In this document: in pieces, positions 26,045-33,555 of the stretch
Layout: each line of letters begins with the position of its first letter
Numbering within the stretch: the first letter of the stretch is position 1
Assembly (NCBI GenBank): GCA_958296445.1
Contig: OY282565.1
Location: 496,001-560,000 of the forward strand
Reading direction: 5' to 3'
DNA length: 64,000 nt
From: an uncultured Dehalococcoidia bacterium
Lineage (GTDB): Bacteria; Chloroflexota; Dehalococcoidia; Lucifugimonadales; UBA3495
Made by a program: the position numbers and the translations under genes
The notes under the pieces: model-generated
Told to the model about the DNA's origin: nothing
What the model saw: only the letters and a program-made list of their open reading frames with translations
The model's database searches: none

Positions 26045-26860
26045 ATGCACGGCTATGACAATAACGCCCTAGCCGTAGGCCAAGCCGTGCTGCGCGAAAC
26101 CGGGGCGCAGGACGTCATCCTGTTCGGCTCCCGCGCCCGCGGCGACTACCGCAAAGATTCCGACATAGACCTGCTGCTGGTTCATCAGTCCATCCTCTAC
26201 CTCGACGGCGATTACGATGCAGTCCGGGACAAATTCCGCCGCGATGCCGAAACAAAGGCCCAGGCCCTATACGGAATGCCCGTGTCCGTAGACCTGTGCT
26301 GGTTCACCCCTGACGAATTCGACCGGATGCGCCGCAGCCGCAACGACGTAAGCGCAATAGCCGCAGAGGAAGGCATCACAATGAACGGCGGCCCGGCCAG
26401 CGAACAATACCCCAACGCAGATTACTCAGACGAATGGAACACGACCACCGAGCGCTTGTACCACGCAAGAACGCACCTGCGAGGGCTGTCTGACGGAGTG
26501 CAGCTAGGCCAGCCCGACCTTCTGGTAGGCCAACAGGCCCAGCAATCCTTGGAACACGCGATAAAAGCGCTTATTTCCGCCAGCGGACACCGCTACCAAC
26601 GCATCCACGACCTAGAGGAACTGGAACGCGATATGCGCCGGGCCGCCCCCGGATTTACTTATATGCTACAGTCCCCCCTGAGACTGCTCAGTGGCTATGC
26701 CGGAGGCGAAATCTACCGCCGAAGACCAGGGCCATCCCTCGGCAACCATACCGAACTCCGCCGCCAAGTAGAAACCGACGTTCAGCAAATCGTCCAACGC
26801 ATCGCCACCTTAACCGGCAAAGACCCTTGGCTGGAACAATCCGACACCCCGGAAGCCTGA
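26045..26860 (+). CDS. MNT-HEPN fusion protein
   Basis: A 271-residue fusion of a minimal nucleotidyltransferase (residues 1-110; 'LFGSRARGDYRKDSDIDLLL' is the GSx10DxD signature) and a HEPN domain (residues 130-250; 'LVGQQAQQSLEHAIKALISA', then 'GHRYQRIHDLEEL' with an R-x4-H). Separate MNT and HEPN genes commonly form toxin-antitoxin pairs in which the MNT protein nucleotidylates the HEPN RNase; here both are in one chain. It lies inside the heme operon, 32 bases after hemC, and is followed 25 bases later by a nuclease-like gene. A role in heme synthesis is unlikely. Confidence 0.87.
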   Translation: MHGYDNNALAVGQAVLRETGAQDVILFGSRARGDYRKDSDIDLLLVHQSILYLDGDYDAVRDKFRRDAETKAQALYGMPVSVDLCWFTPDEFDRMRRSRNDVSAIAAEEGITMNGGPASEQYPNADYSDEWNTTTERLYHARTHLRGLSDGVQLGQPDLLVGQQAQQSLEHAIKALISASGHRYQRIHDLEELERDMRRAAPGFTYMLQSPLRLLSGYAGGEIYRRRPGPSLGNHTELRRQVETDVQQIVQRIATLTGKDPWLEQSDTPEA

Positions 26861-26885
26861 CAGACAACTTTGGAGGTCAGCCACA

Positions 26886-28001
26886 ATGTCGCTTGACGAC
26901 ACCATTTCGCAAATACGGGACAAGCTCCCAAAAGGGCTTTTCCCTTATGAAGCTACGGTATCTAACGGGGCAGTTCTCCCCATACTCCACGCCTTGGAAT
27001 GGCCGGTGTTCGACACTTCCATTGTATCCCCGCAATATACGGTTGAAGGACGGCGCGTTGATTACGCCCTCTGCCGTTCCAACGGACAGCCCGTAGTTTT
27101 CCTGGAAGTCAAGCGCGTTGGCGCAGCAGGCAGTGGGGAACGGCAGCTTTTCGAATACGCCTTTCACCATGGTGTTCCCCTAGCTGTGCTTACCGATGGG
27201 CAAGAATGGAATTTTTACCTTCCCGCTGGAGAAGGAACTTACGAGGAGCGCCGGGTCTATAAGTTGGACCTGCTGGAGCGTGACCTGGCCGAATGTTCCC
27301 ATCGCCTCAACAGATACCTTTCTCACACCGATGTCGCATCCGGCGTAGCCTTTGAAAACGCCCAATCCGACTACAAGGACGCCAACCGTGAGCGTGAAAT
27401 AGAGCGAATTTTGCCGCAAGCGTGGGATACGCTGCTCAGTGAAGCCGATGATGTGCTTGTGGAATTTCTTGCCGACAAGGTGGAGAATTTGTGCGGCTAC
27501 AAGCCGGATTCGGATACTTGCGCCGCGTTTCTCTCGTCAATCGTAAGGAATGCCGGCCCAACCGTTACTAGCAAGCAAGCGCCGACATCACCCGTTCCTC
27601 CCGTGTCGCCCCAAGTCGTTAGCAGCAGGCAGCCGTGGTTGCCTGCTCCTCCGCGAAGCACAGGACAAACGGGATTTGTCTTGCAAGGCGAACAATATCC
27701 GTGCAGGAATGGCACTGAAGTACTAGTCGAGGTATTTGAAGAATTGACGGGAAATGATTCAACGTTTCCTGAGCGATTCGCTGCGCGGAAGCACGGTCGG
27801 TCGCGAAGATACATCGCACAAGACAAATACGAACTTTATCCTGACCAACCCGACCTCTGCGACAATGCATCCCGGCAATTAAAGTGCGGATGGTTTATCG
27901 GCACAAACTGGAACAACTCTACTAAACAGAAAATCATACGGCTGGCCTGCGAAGTGGCTGGATTGGAGTTTGGCAGAGACCTCATCATAAATTTTGACTA
28001 A
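26886..28001 (+). CDS. HsdR N-terminal-like restriction endonuclease homologue
   Basis: A 371-residue protein with an N-terminal PD-(D/E)xK nuclease core like the N-terminus of type I restriction HsdR: 'EGRRVDYALC' near residue 57 and 'PVVFLEVKRVG' near 71 give the D...ExK site, and 'FEYAFHHGVPLAVLTDGQEW' follows. No helicase domain is present. The C-terminal 110 residues ('VLQGEQYPCRNGTEVLVEVF', 'WFIGTNWNNSTKQKII') form a second conserved domain seen in other stand-alone nucleases. GGAGG precedes the ATG. Codon usage and base composition differ from the heme genes around it, indicating insertion. Probable defence function, untested. Confidence 0.78.
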   Translation: MSLDDTISQIRDKLPKGLFPYEATVSNGAVLPILHALEWPVFDTSIVSPQYTVEGRRVDYALCRSNGQPVVFLEVKRVGAAGSGERQLFEYAFHHGVPLAVLTDGQEWNFYLPAGEGTYEERRVYKLDLLERDLAECSHRLNRYLSHTDVASGVAFENAQSDYKDANREREIERILPQAWDTLLSEADDVLVEFLADKVENLCGYKPDSDTCAAFLSSIVRNAGPTVTSKQAPTSPVPPVSPQVVSSRQPWLPAPPRSTGQTGFVLQGEQYPCRNGTEVLVEVFEELTGNDSTFPERFAARKHGRSRRYIAQDKYELYPDQPDLCDNASRQLKCGWFIGTNWNNSTKQKIIRLACEVAGLEFGRDLIINFD

Positions 28002-28092
28002 GGGAAATTAAACGCAAGGCGACGGAGCACAGAAAAACCTCGGCGTTCTCTGCGCTCTCGGCGTTTAATCCCCCCGGAAAAGAGGAAATCCG
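28002..28092. repeat. CTCTGCG-type repeat flanking the inserted pair
   Basis: An inverted-repeat arrangement of AAACGCAAGGCGACGGAG and CTCTGCGCTCTCGGCGTTTA. A related fragment (AACGCAAAGAGCGCCAAGAA) lies before the MNT-HEPN gene at about 26013, so the two-gene insert is bracketed by members of one repeat family. Confidence 0.65.
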
Positions 28093-29658
28093 TTGGCAGG
28101 CAAAGTCTACCTGATTGGCGCCGGCCCCGGCGACCCCGGCCTTATCACCGTCAAGGGCCGCGACGCGCTTTCGCGGGCCGACGTCGTGGTTTACGACCGG
28201 CTGGCGCATCCGGCGTTGCTGGACTACGCCCCCCCAACCGCCGAGCGCATATTCGCGGGCAAGGCGCGGGGGCGGCAGGCGTTGACGCAGGACGGCATCA
28301 ACGCGCTGCTGGTGGAGCGGGCGCAGGCCGGGCTGACCGTGGCGCGGCTGAAAGGCGGCGACCCCTTCGTTTTCGGGCGCGGCGGCGAGGAAGCACTGGC
28401 CCTGGCCCGCGGCGGTATACCCTTCGAGGTGGTGCCGGGCGTGACGTCGGCAGTGGCCGCCCCGGCCTACGCCGGGATTCCGGTCACCCACCGGGGCATC
28501 TCCGCCGGGTTCACCGTGGTCAGCGGCAGCCAGGCCGAGGCAGGCCCGGACGCGCCCGAATCAGCGGCCCGATGGAGCGAACTGGCCCGTTCCTTAGCCG
28601 CCCACGGCGGAACCCTGCTGACGCTGATGGGCTGGGCGTCCATCGAAAAGATACTGGACGCCCTGCAACGGGCTGGCCTTCCCTCCAATACGCCGGTGGC
28701 CCTGATTCAGCGCGGCACTTGGAGCAGCCAGAAAACCGTAACCGGCAACCTAGAAACCGCCGCCGCATTGGGCCGCGCCGCCGGGCTGGCCGCGCCGGTG
28801 GTGGCGGTCATCGGCGAGGTAGTGCGGCTGCGCGAGGAAATGGCCTGGTTCGACCGGCGCCCCCTGTTCGGCAAGCGCGTGCTGGTCACCCGCTCCCGCA
28901 CTCAGGCGTCGCGGCTGTGCGAGCTACTTGAGGACGCCGGGGCGCAGCCGGTAGAGCTGCCCGCCATCGAAATCGCCCCGCCGGATGATTTCGCCCCCTT
29001 GGATGACGCCGTGAGCCGCTTGGCGGCTTTCGGCTGGGTCATATTCGCCAGCGTCAACGCCGTGGATGCGGTGTTCGCCCGGCTGGACGCGCAGGGGCGG
29101 GATGCCCGCGCCTTCGGAACGGCCCGCGTGGGGGCCATCGGCCCGGCCACCGCCGCCGCGCTGTCCCGCCGCGGCCTGCGTGCCGACTTCACGCCCTCCC
29201 GCTCCGTGTCGGCGGCGGCCCTAGAGGAACTGTCGGCCTATCATTGGCCCGGCGTATCCGTTCTGTTGCCCGCCGCCGACATCGGGCGCGACGAACTGTC
29301 CGACGGGCTATCACGCCTCGGCGCCGCCGTGGAAAGGGTGACCGCCTACCGCACCATACCCGCCCCGGACGCGGCGCAGCGGGCCGCCCGCGCCTTCGCC
29401 GACGACATAGACATCGCAACCTTCACCAGCTCCTCCACAGTACGCAACCTGCTGGCCCTGCTCGACGCCAATGGCGATACAGGCCGCGAGGCCCTGTCAA
29501 GCAGCCTTATCGCCTGCATCGGCCCAACCACCGCCGCCACCGCCCGCGAGCTGGGCCTGCGCGTAGACCTAGAAGCCCAACAACACACCGTAGAAGGACT
29601 AGCCCAATCCCTAATCAATCATTTTTCAACCACAGAGAACACAGAGGCCACAGAGTAA
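28093..29658 (+). CDS. cobA/hemD: Uroporphyrinogen-III methyltransferase / synthase fusion
   Basis: A 521-residue bifunctional enzyme. Residues 1-245 are the SAM-dependent methylase CobA ('VYLIGAGPGDPGLIT', 'VARLKGGDPFVFGRGGEEAL', 'VVPGVTSAVAAPAYAGIPVT'), making precorrin-2. Residues 255-510 are uroporphyrinogen-III synthase HemD ('VLVTRSRTQASRLCELLEDA', 'IFASVNAVDAVFARL', 'IGPTTAATARELGL'). The start is TTG with GAGGAA eight bases upstream. The last ten residues (STTENTEATE) are encoded by a CACAGAG repeat running into the stop. It links HemC product to the siroheme branch. Confidence 0.95.
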   Translation: MAGKVYLIGAGPGDPGLITVKGRDALSRADVVVYDRLAHPALLDYAPPTAERIFAGKARGRQALTQDGINALLVERAQAGLTVARLKGGDPFVFGRGGEEALALARGGIPFEVVPGVTSAVAAPAYAGIPVTHRGISAGFTVVSGSQAEAGPDAPESAARWSELARSLAAHGGTLLTLMGWASIEKILDALQRAGLPSNTPVALIQRGTWSSQKTVTGNLETAAALGRAAGLAAPVVAVIGEVVRLREEMAWFDRRPLFGKRVLVTRSRTQASRLCELLEDAGAQPVELPAIEIAPPDDFAPLDDAVSRLAAFGWVIFASVNAVDAVFARLDAQGRDARAFGTARVGAIGPATAAALSRRGLRADFTPSRSVSAAALEELSAYHWPGVSVLLPAADIGRDELSDGLSRLGAAVERVTAYRTIPAPDAAQRAARAFADDIDIATFTSSSTVRNLLALLDANGDTGREALSSSLIACIGPTTAATARELGLRVDLEAQQHTVEGLAQSLINHFSTTENTEATE

Positions 29659-29750
29659 ATAAAAAATAAATCTCTGCGCCCTCTGCGTAACCTCTGCGCC
29701 CTCTGCGTTTAATAATCCCGGTTTAACAACCCCAAAAAAGGAGCGCCAAT
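29659..29750. repeat. CTCTGCG-type intergenic repeat
   Basis: Units CTCTGCGCCCTCTGCGTAA and CTCTGCGCCCTCTGCGTTTA oppose the CACAGAGAACACAGAGG arm inside the end of the preceding gene, giving a potential long stem-loop between cobA-hemD and hemB. Confidence 0.75.
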
Positions 29751-30728
29751 ATGACCAGCTATCCCGACACCCGGCTGCGCCGTCTGCGCGGTTCCGAGCC
29801 GCTGCGCAATCTGGCCCGGGAAACCCGCATATCGCCCAAAGAGTTCATCTACCCGATGTTCGTGATGCACGGCCATGGGATGCGCGAACCCATCGAGCCG
29901 ATGCCCGGCTGCTACCAGATGTCGCTGGACGTGATGTCCGCGGAAGTGGGCGAAGCGGCGGAATTGGGCATCGGCGGCGTGCTGCTTTTCGGCCTGCCCG
30001 CCGAGAAAGACCCTTTGGGAACCGAGGGTTACGACCCGGAGGGCATCGTGCAGGAAGCGGTGCGCGTCATCAAGCGCGACCACCCGCAAATGCTGGTGTC
30101 CACCGACGTTTGTATGTGCGAGTACACCGACCACGGGCATTGCGGCGTCATAGACAACGGGCGGGTGGACAACGACGCCACGCTGGAGCTACTGGCCCGG
30201 ACGGCCCTGTCCCACGTGCAGGCCGGGGCCGACCTGCCCGCGCCGTCGGCGATGATGGACGGGCAGGTATGGGCCATCCGCCAGGCCCTGAACGCCAACG
30301 GCTATGACGACACGCCCATTATGGGCTACGCCGCCAAGTACGCCTCGGCCTTCTACGGCCCCTTCCGCGTCGCCGCCGGCTCCACGCCCCAGTTCGGCGA
30401 CCGCAAGACCTACCAGATGGACCCGGCCAACGCCCGCATGGCGATGCGCGAAATCGAGAGCGACATCGCCGAGGGCGCCGACATCGTGATGGTCAAACCG
30501 GCGATGGCCTATATGGACGTCATACGCGAAGCCCGCCAGCGCTTCAACCACCCCCTGGCCGCCTACAACGTAAGCGGCGAATACTCGATGGTCAAGGCTG
30601 CCGCCCAGCAAGGCTGGATTGACGAGCGCCCGGTAACCACCGAACTGCTCAACGGCATCAAACGCGCCGGCGCCGACATCATCATCAGCTACTTCGCCAA
30701 AGACATCGCCCGCTGGCAGCGGGAGTAA
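29751..30728 (+). CDS. hemB: Porphobilinogen synthase (ALA dehydratase)
   Basis: A 325-residue HemB that condenses two 5-aminolevulinates to porphobilinogen. The zinc-type metal site is visible as 'DVCMCEYTDHGHCG' near residue 120 (three cysteines). The two active lysines fall in 'MGYAAKYASAFYGPFR' near 197 and 'VMVKPAMAYMDVI' near 247. AAAAGGAG precedes the ATG. It is the last intact heme gene in the cluster; a fragment of hemL lies 0.9 kb downstream. Confidence 0.97.
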   Translation: MTSYPDTRLRRLRGSEPLRNLARETRISPKEFIYPMFVMHGHGMREPIEPMPGCYQMSLDVMSAEVGEAAELGIGGVLLFGLPAEKDPLGTEGYDPEGIVQEAVRVIKRDHPQMLVSTDVCMCEYTDHGHCGVIDNGRVDNDATLELLARTALSHVQAGADLPAPSAMMDGQVWAIRQALNANGYDDTPIMGYAAKYASAFYGPFRVAAGSTPQFGDRKTYQMDPANARMAMREIESDIAEGADIVMVKPAMAYMDVIREARQRFNHPLAAYNVSGEYSMVKAAAQQGWIDERPVTTELLNGIKRAGADIIISYFAKDIARWQRE

Positions 30729-30797
30729 AATCCAAAATCCCCTCTCCCTCCGGGAGAGGGTTAGGGCGAGGGGCGTCCCCATAGCAGAGACGATTAT

Positions 30798-31505
30798 ATG
30801 AACAACAGCGTTAAAACCGCCAATCCCCAAGAGAAACGGGCGGAGCGTCACGCCTTTGGCGAACTGCTGAAACGCGGCGTCCTGCCCTACCGCGCCGTGG
30901 ACGGCAGCCTCCGGGCCACTACGCCTATGGGATGCCGCCTAGAGTTGCGGGCCGTCCCATCCACCGGCAACGGCGCGGTGGATGGACGGCGATTTGCCGT
31001 CGCCGGGTTCCAGCCGCGCCCGGAACTATTTTTCCTCTGCGTAGAATTCGACAGGGACGAAATCGCAGGTATGTGGGTGCTGCCGTCAACCGCCTTTTTC
31101 GCGTACTCTGATGCCGACGAAGCTGGCGGCCTGCGGGAGCTGAATCTGGATGCAAAGCAGGAACATTGCCTGAGCCGACCCTTTCGGGAATACAATTCTT
31201 TTTTCCAAAACCGTTGGGAACCCATCATTCAGTTCGATTACTTCCGTCGGTTTATGCCGCCGATGGACGCGCCCGGTTTTCAGTATGCATGGGAAGACAT
31301 GGAAGACATCCTTGCGATGATGGAAATATCTGAATCCCGCGAATGGCCCCCGGCGAGGGTATACCCTTTGACCCTTCCGAAGATGGCGAACCTGCCGGTG
31401 GTGGCCGTTATCAAATCAGATTCACCAGCGACGAAGTCCGGGAACAGATGGAAAGTATTCCGCCGGATGACTATGCTGAAGTCGAAGCGGCGATTCTGTC
31501 TTTAG
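30798..31505 (+). CDS. Hypothetical protein, 3' end possibly frameshifted
   Basis: A 235-residue frame with no confident family. The N-terminal 135 residues have strands and 'MWVLPSTAFFAY' reminiscent of PD-(D/E)xK-fold proteins such as the intron-associated group, but no catalytic D...ExK is seen. From about codon 180 it overlaps the RelE-like frame by 163 bases, and its sequence there looks out of character, so a frameshift near 31340 is likely and the real protein probably ends earlier or continues in the other frame. It may be the antitoxin-side partner of the following ORF. Confidence 0.45.
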   Translation: MNNSVKTANPQEKRAERHAFGELLKRGVLPYRAVDGSLRATTPMGCRLELRAVPSTGNGAVDGRRFAVAGFQPRPELFFLCVEFDRDEIAGMWVLPSTAFFAYSDADEAGGLRELNLDAKQEHCLSRPFREYNSFFQNRWEPIIQFDYFRRFMPPMDAPGFQYAWEDMEDILAMMEISESREWPPARVYPLTLPKMANLPVVAVIKSDSPATKSGNRWKVFRRMTMLKSKRRFCL

Positions 31506-31582
31506 CCGATAACCCGCGCCCCTCCGGCGCCATTGGACTGGAAGGCACGCCCGGCAATTACCGAGTCCGCATAATCCCCTAG
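31343..31582 (+). pseudogene. Truncated RelE/ParE-like toxin ORF
   Basis: A 79-residue frame whose part from residue 22 reads like the RelE/ParE core: 'RYQIRFTSDEVREQM', 'ILSLADNPRPSGAIGLEGT', 'GNYRVRI'. Intact members continue with a further strand (typically GDYRVIY...), missing here because the frame stops right after YRVRIIP. The catalytic C-terminal strand is therefore lost and the protein should be inactive. The break coincides with the start of the hemL relic. Confidence 0.5.
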
Positions 31583-31604
31583 ACACCGCCGCATAACATA
31601 CGAG

Positions 31605-31706
31605 GAATATATTAACTACCTTGGTTCTAGGGGGCCGCTGGTTCTGGGACACGCCCATCCTGCGGTGGTGGACGCCCTAACGCGGGCCGCTTTGGCGGAG
31701 TTGTGA
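31605..31706 (+). pseudogene. hemL: hemL (glutamate-1-semialdehyde aminotransferase) fragment
   Basis: A stretch of about 33 codons ending in TGA translates to [20 protein letters not shown] then [13 protein letters not shown], matching the conserved N-terminal region of GSA aminotransferase ('YIDYVGSWGP.ILGHAHP'). No start codon and nothing of the remaining roughly 390 residues is present. Its place after hemB suggests the cluster once contained hemL and that rearrangement at about 31580-31600 removed the gene. The enzyme must be encoded elsewhere if the C5 pathway is used. Confidence 0.75.
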
Positions 31707-31775
31707 GTTGCTGGGCTATTAACTACAATGAGGTATGGCAAACTTGGCAACTAATGGGGCGAAAGGGGTTGTCTG

Positions 31776-31949
31776 ATGGCGGAACAAATTGATGCCCCGG
31801 CCACCGACCGTCCCAGGGGAAGCGTGAAACATCCCTTTGTCGCGTGGCTTCTTGCGTCGGCGCGAATGATAATTTTTTCTTTTCGGCATTTCGGTAAACC
31901 CATGCGAGTTGACTACCGCACGGGAGATGTTTGGCTGGACAGTGAGTAA
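31776..31949 (+). CDS. Small hypothetical protein
   Basis: A 57-residue frame with ATG preceded by AAAGGGG eight bases upstream. It is basic, with a short hydrophobic segment ('FVAWLLASARMIIF') and a C-terminal 'MRVDYRTGDVWLDSE'. No family recognised. An overlapping minus-strand frame is less convincing because it lacks a ribosome site. Confidence 0.4.
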   Translation: MAEQIDAPATDRPRGSVKHPFVAWLLASARMIIFSFRHFGKPMRVDYRTGDVWLDSE

Positions 31950-31998
31950 GGAAGCGTCATTCGGCGGGTTATAAGTCCGGGATCTTACCAGCATAACC

Positions 31999-32178
31999 GT
32001 GCTTGCAGTCCTGTGCTTGGGTTCGGCAGTTGCCCTGTCGGTTTACTCGGATTCGTTGGACAAACCCGGCGGCGCAGTTGAATCCTCTATCGAACAGATG
32101 TGGAGTGCCTTCTACGTTCTGATAGGAGCGCTGGTCGGATTTTTGACCGGCCCAAGACTTACCGGGAATAGCAACTAG
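31999..32178 (+). CDS. Small two-helix membrane protein, start uncertain
   Basis: From a GTG at 31999 the frame gives 59 residues with two hydrophobic segments: 'VLAVLCLGSAVALSVY' at the start and 'AFYVLIGALVGFLTGP' near the end. The plausible membrane layout supports coding, but there is no clear ribosome site and an in-frame stop lies just upstream, so it may be a 5'-truncated remnant. Confidence 0.4.
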   Translation: MLAVLCLGSAVALSVYSDSLDKPGGAVESSIEQMWSAFYVLIGALVGFLTGPRLTGNSN

Positions 32179-32247
32179 ACAAAGCCAACGGCGGCCGCCG
32201 TTTTCTGCCGCAGAGCTGGCAGCTCCGCCGTCTGAAAGAGAGAATCA

Positions 32248-32646
32248 ATGATTGCCCACGACTCCGAAGAAGTGGCCGAATACGCGGCCCAAGCCCGCGA
32301 ATTCTTGGACAAGGGCCGGGATTACCTTGCCGTCGGAGATTTGCATCAAGCCTCGGAAAAAGGCTGGGGCGCCGCGACCCACATTGCCAAGGCCGTCGCC
32401 GTGGCCCAAGGCTGGGAATACCGCAATCACGCAGATTTCAACCAAGTGCTGTACCGGGCCAGAGAGTTGACCGGCAACGTCCGCATCCGAGATCTTCGCG
32501 ACAACGCTGGCGGCCTGCACGTCAATTATTACCAGCGCAAAAGACATCTGAATGGCCGGGACATAGGCGAAGGATTGGAAGCCATCGCGGAGTTGCTGGA
32601 ACTGCTAACCCCGCTAACCGGCCTGAACTCCGGCGACGGCAACTAG
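32248..32646 (+). CDS. PaREP1-like protein
   Basis: A 132-residue helical protein: 'AREFLDKGRDYLAVGDLHQA', 'SEKGWGAATHIAKAVAVAQG', then 'GGLHVNYYQ' near residue 93. This is the PaREP1 layout (first helices with A-S-E-K-x-W-G-A, later LH.N.Y). It is closely similar to the protein at 49722. GAAAGAGAG precedes the ATG. It converges on hspR, and the two stop codons share the palindrome CTAG at 32643-32646. Function unknown; related to HEPN-type helical proteins by fold expectation. Confidence 0.75.
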   Translation: MIAHDSEEVAEYAAQAREFLDKGRDYLAVGDLHQASEKGWGAATHIAKAVAVAQGWEYRNHADFNQVLYRARELTGNVRIRDLRDNAGGLHVNYYQRKRHLNGRDIGEGLEAIAELLELLTPLTGLNSGDGN

Positions 32647-33092
32647 ACGGAGCCGCCCACCCCATCCCCCGCCCCCGAATCGAACTCCACCGCCTCGCCG
32701 GGGTTCACCTTGAACCACGCCTCGCCCGGCGGCGCGGCATCGCCGGACGGCTGGCGGCGCGGCACTACCCGCACGCCCAGCGTTGCCAGCATCCCGTCCA
32801 CGCGCTCGACGGATGCGCCCGCGGCCGCCGTTTCTTGGCGCAGGGCCAGCAGCTCCGACGTCATTTTCAGGGCCAGTTGCACCCCGGCCAGGTTCAGGCC
32901 CATATCGTCCACGAAATGCTTGATTAGCCGCAGGCGGGCCACGTCCTCGTCGGAGTAGGTGCGGAGCGCCCCCATCCGCAGCGGCGCGACGAATCCGGCC
33001 CGCTCGTACTTCCGCAGCGTCTGCGGGTGCATATCCAGCGTCTGCGCCACCACGCTAATCAGGTAAATGCCCCGCGTCTGTTGCGTCGTCAT
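32643..33092 (-). CDS. hspR: HspR-type MerR heat-shock repressor
   Basis: A 149-residue MerR-family regulator with the HspR hallmark 'MHPQTLRKYERAGFV' in the HTH at residues 8-60, followed by 'TYSDEDVARLRLIKHFVDDM'. HspR represses chaperone genes together with DnaK. The extension after residue 105 is proline- and glycine-rich and probably disordered. It is divergent from the small ORF and hsp20 at 33279-34014, with a 186-base shared control region containing an inverted repeat, so it probably controls hsp20. Confidence 0.88.
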   Translation of the reverse strand: MTTQQTRGIYLISVVAQTLDMHPQTLRKYERAGFVAPLRMGALRTYSDEDVARLRLIKHFVDDMGLNLAGVQLALKMTSELLALRQETAAAGASVERVDGMLATLGVRVVPRRQPSGDAAPPGEAWFKVNPGEAVEFDSGAGDGVGGSV

Positions 33093-33194
33093 CGTCGCCC
33101 CCTAACCGGACGGCCCCAACCTGCCCATTTTATACCCCGCGGGAAACGCAGTGTCAACGGGGTATCCGACGGATTACCCGGATTGAGTCAATTT

Positions 33195-33238
33195 CAGTTG
33201 ATATATGATAAGGTAGTTGACACAATTCATATCAACTG
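33195..33238. promoter_or_regulatory. Candidate operator: 10-base inverted repeat
   Basis: CAGTTGATAT at 33195-33204 and its exact complement ATATCAACTG at 33229-33238. The right arm sits between the -35 and -10 hexamers of the hsp20 promoter, the usual place for a repressor. A TTGAGTCAA at about 33184 resembles a half-site of the HspR element (CTTGAGT), but the canonical spaced pair is not present. Confidence 0.6.
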
Positions 33239-33245
33239 ATATAGT
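33217..33245 (+). promoter_or_regulatory. Sigma-70 promoter for the 63-residue ORF and hsp20
   Basis: Perfect TTGACA at 33217-33222 and TATAGT at 33240-33245 with a 17-base spacer, about 34 bases upstream of the ATG at 33279. This is one of the clearest promoters in the window. Confidence 0.8.
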
Positions 33246-33278
33246 CTTGTCATACAGTTAAGCACGGAGGCGGCAACG

Positions 33279-33470
33279 ATGGCAGTGAAAGACTTTCAGC
33301 CCCAGCCAAGCGCCACAGTAGCGGAAACCAGCGCGGAACTGAGCGGCCGGGTGGCCCGGCAGGTTTCGGACATCCTGGCCGAGGCCGAGCGCCGGGAGAG
33401 CGTCCGGCAGCCCGTCCGGCCCGCGCTGGCCTACCGCGTACCCGCCCCCGGCGTCTGCTACTACTTCTAG
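33279..33470 (+). CDS. Small protein upstream of hsp20
   Basis: A 63-residue protein with CGGAGG nine bases before the ATG, directly downstream of the strong promoter. A helical middle ('LSGRVARQVSDILAEAERRE') and a C-terminal 'PAPGVCYYF' are seen. No family recognised. It is likely co-transcribed with hsp20 and heat-induced. Confidence 0.65.
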   Translation: MAVKDFQPQPSATVAETSAELSGRVARQVSDILAEAERRESVRQPVRPALAYRVPAPGVCYYF

Positions 33471-33555
33471 GCGCCGCCGGGCCAGTCCCCTCTCTCCAGG
33501 GTGAGGGTGTACCAGTCAATCGCTAAACCGAAACGGACAAGAGAGGAGAAAAGGA

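Noticed and set aside
31719..31994. Minus-strand 91-residue frame
   Set aside because: No ribosome site or recognisable domain; the plus-strand frames at 31776 and 31999 have better start signals or membrane layout.
33093..33278. Canonical HspR element (CTTGAGT-N7-ACTCAAG)
   Set aside because: Only a TTGAGT half-site is present; the perfect inverted repeat here has another sequence and spacing.
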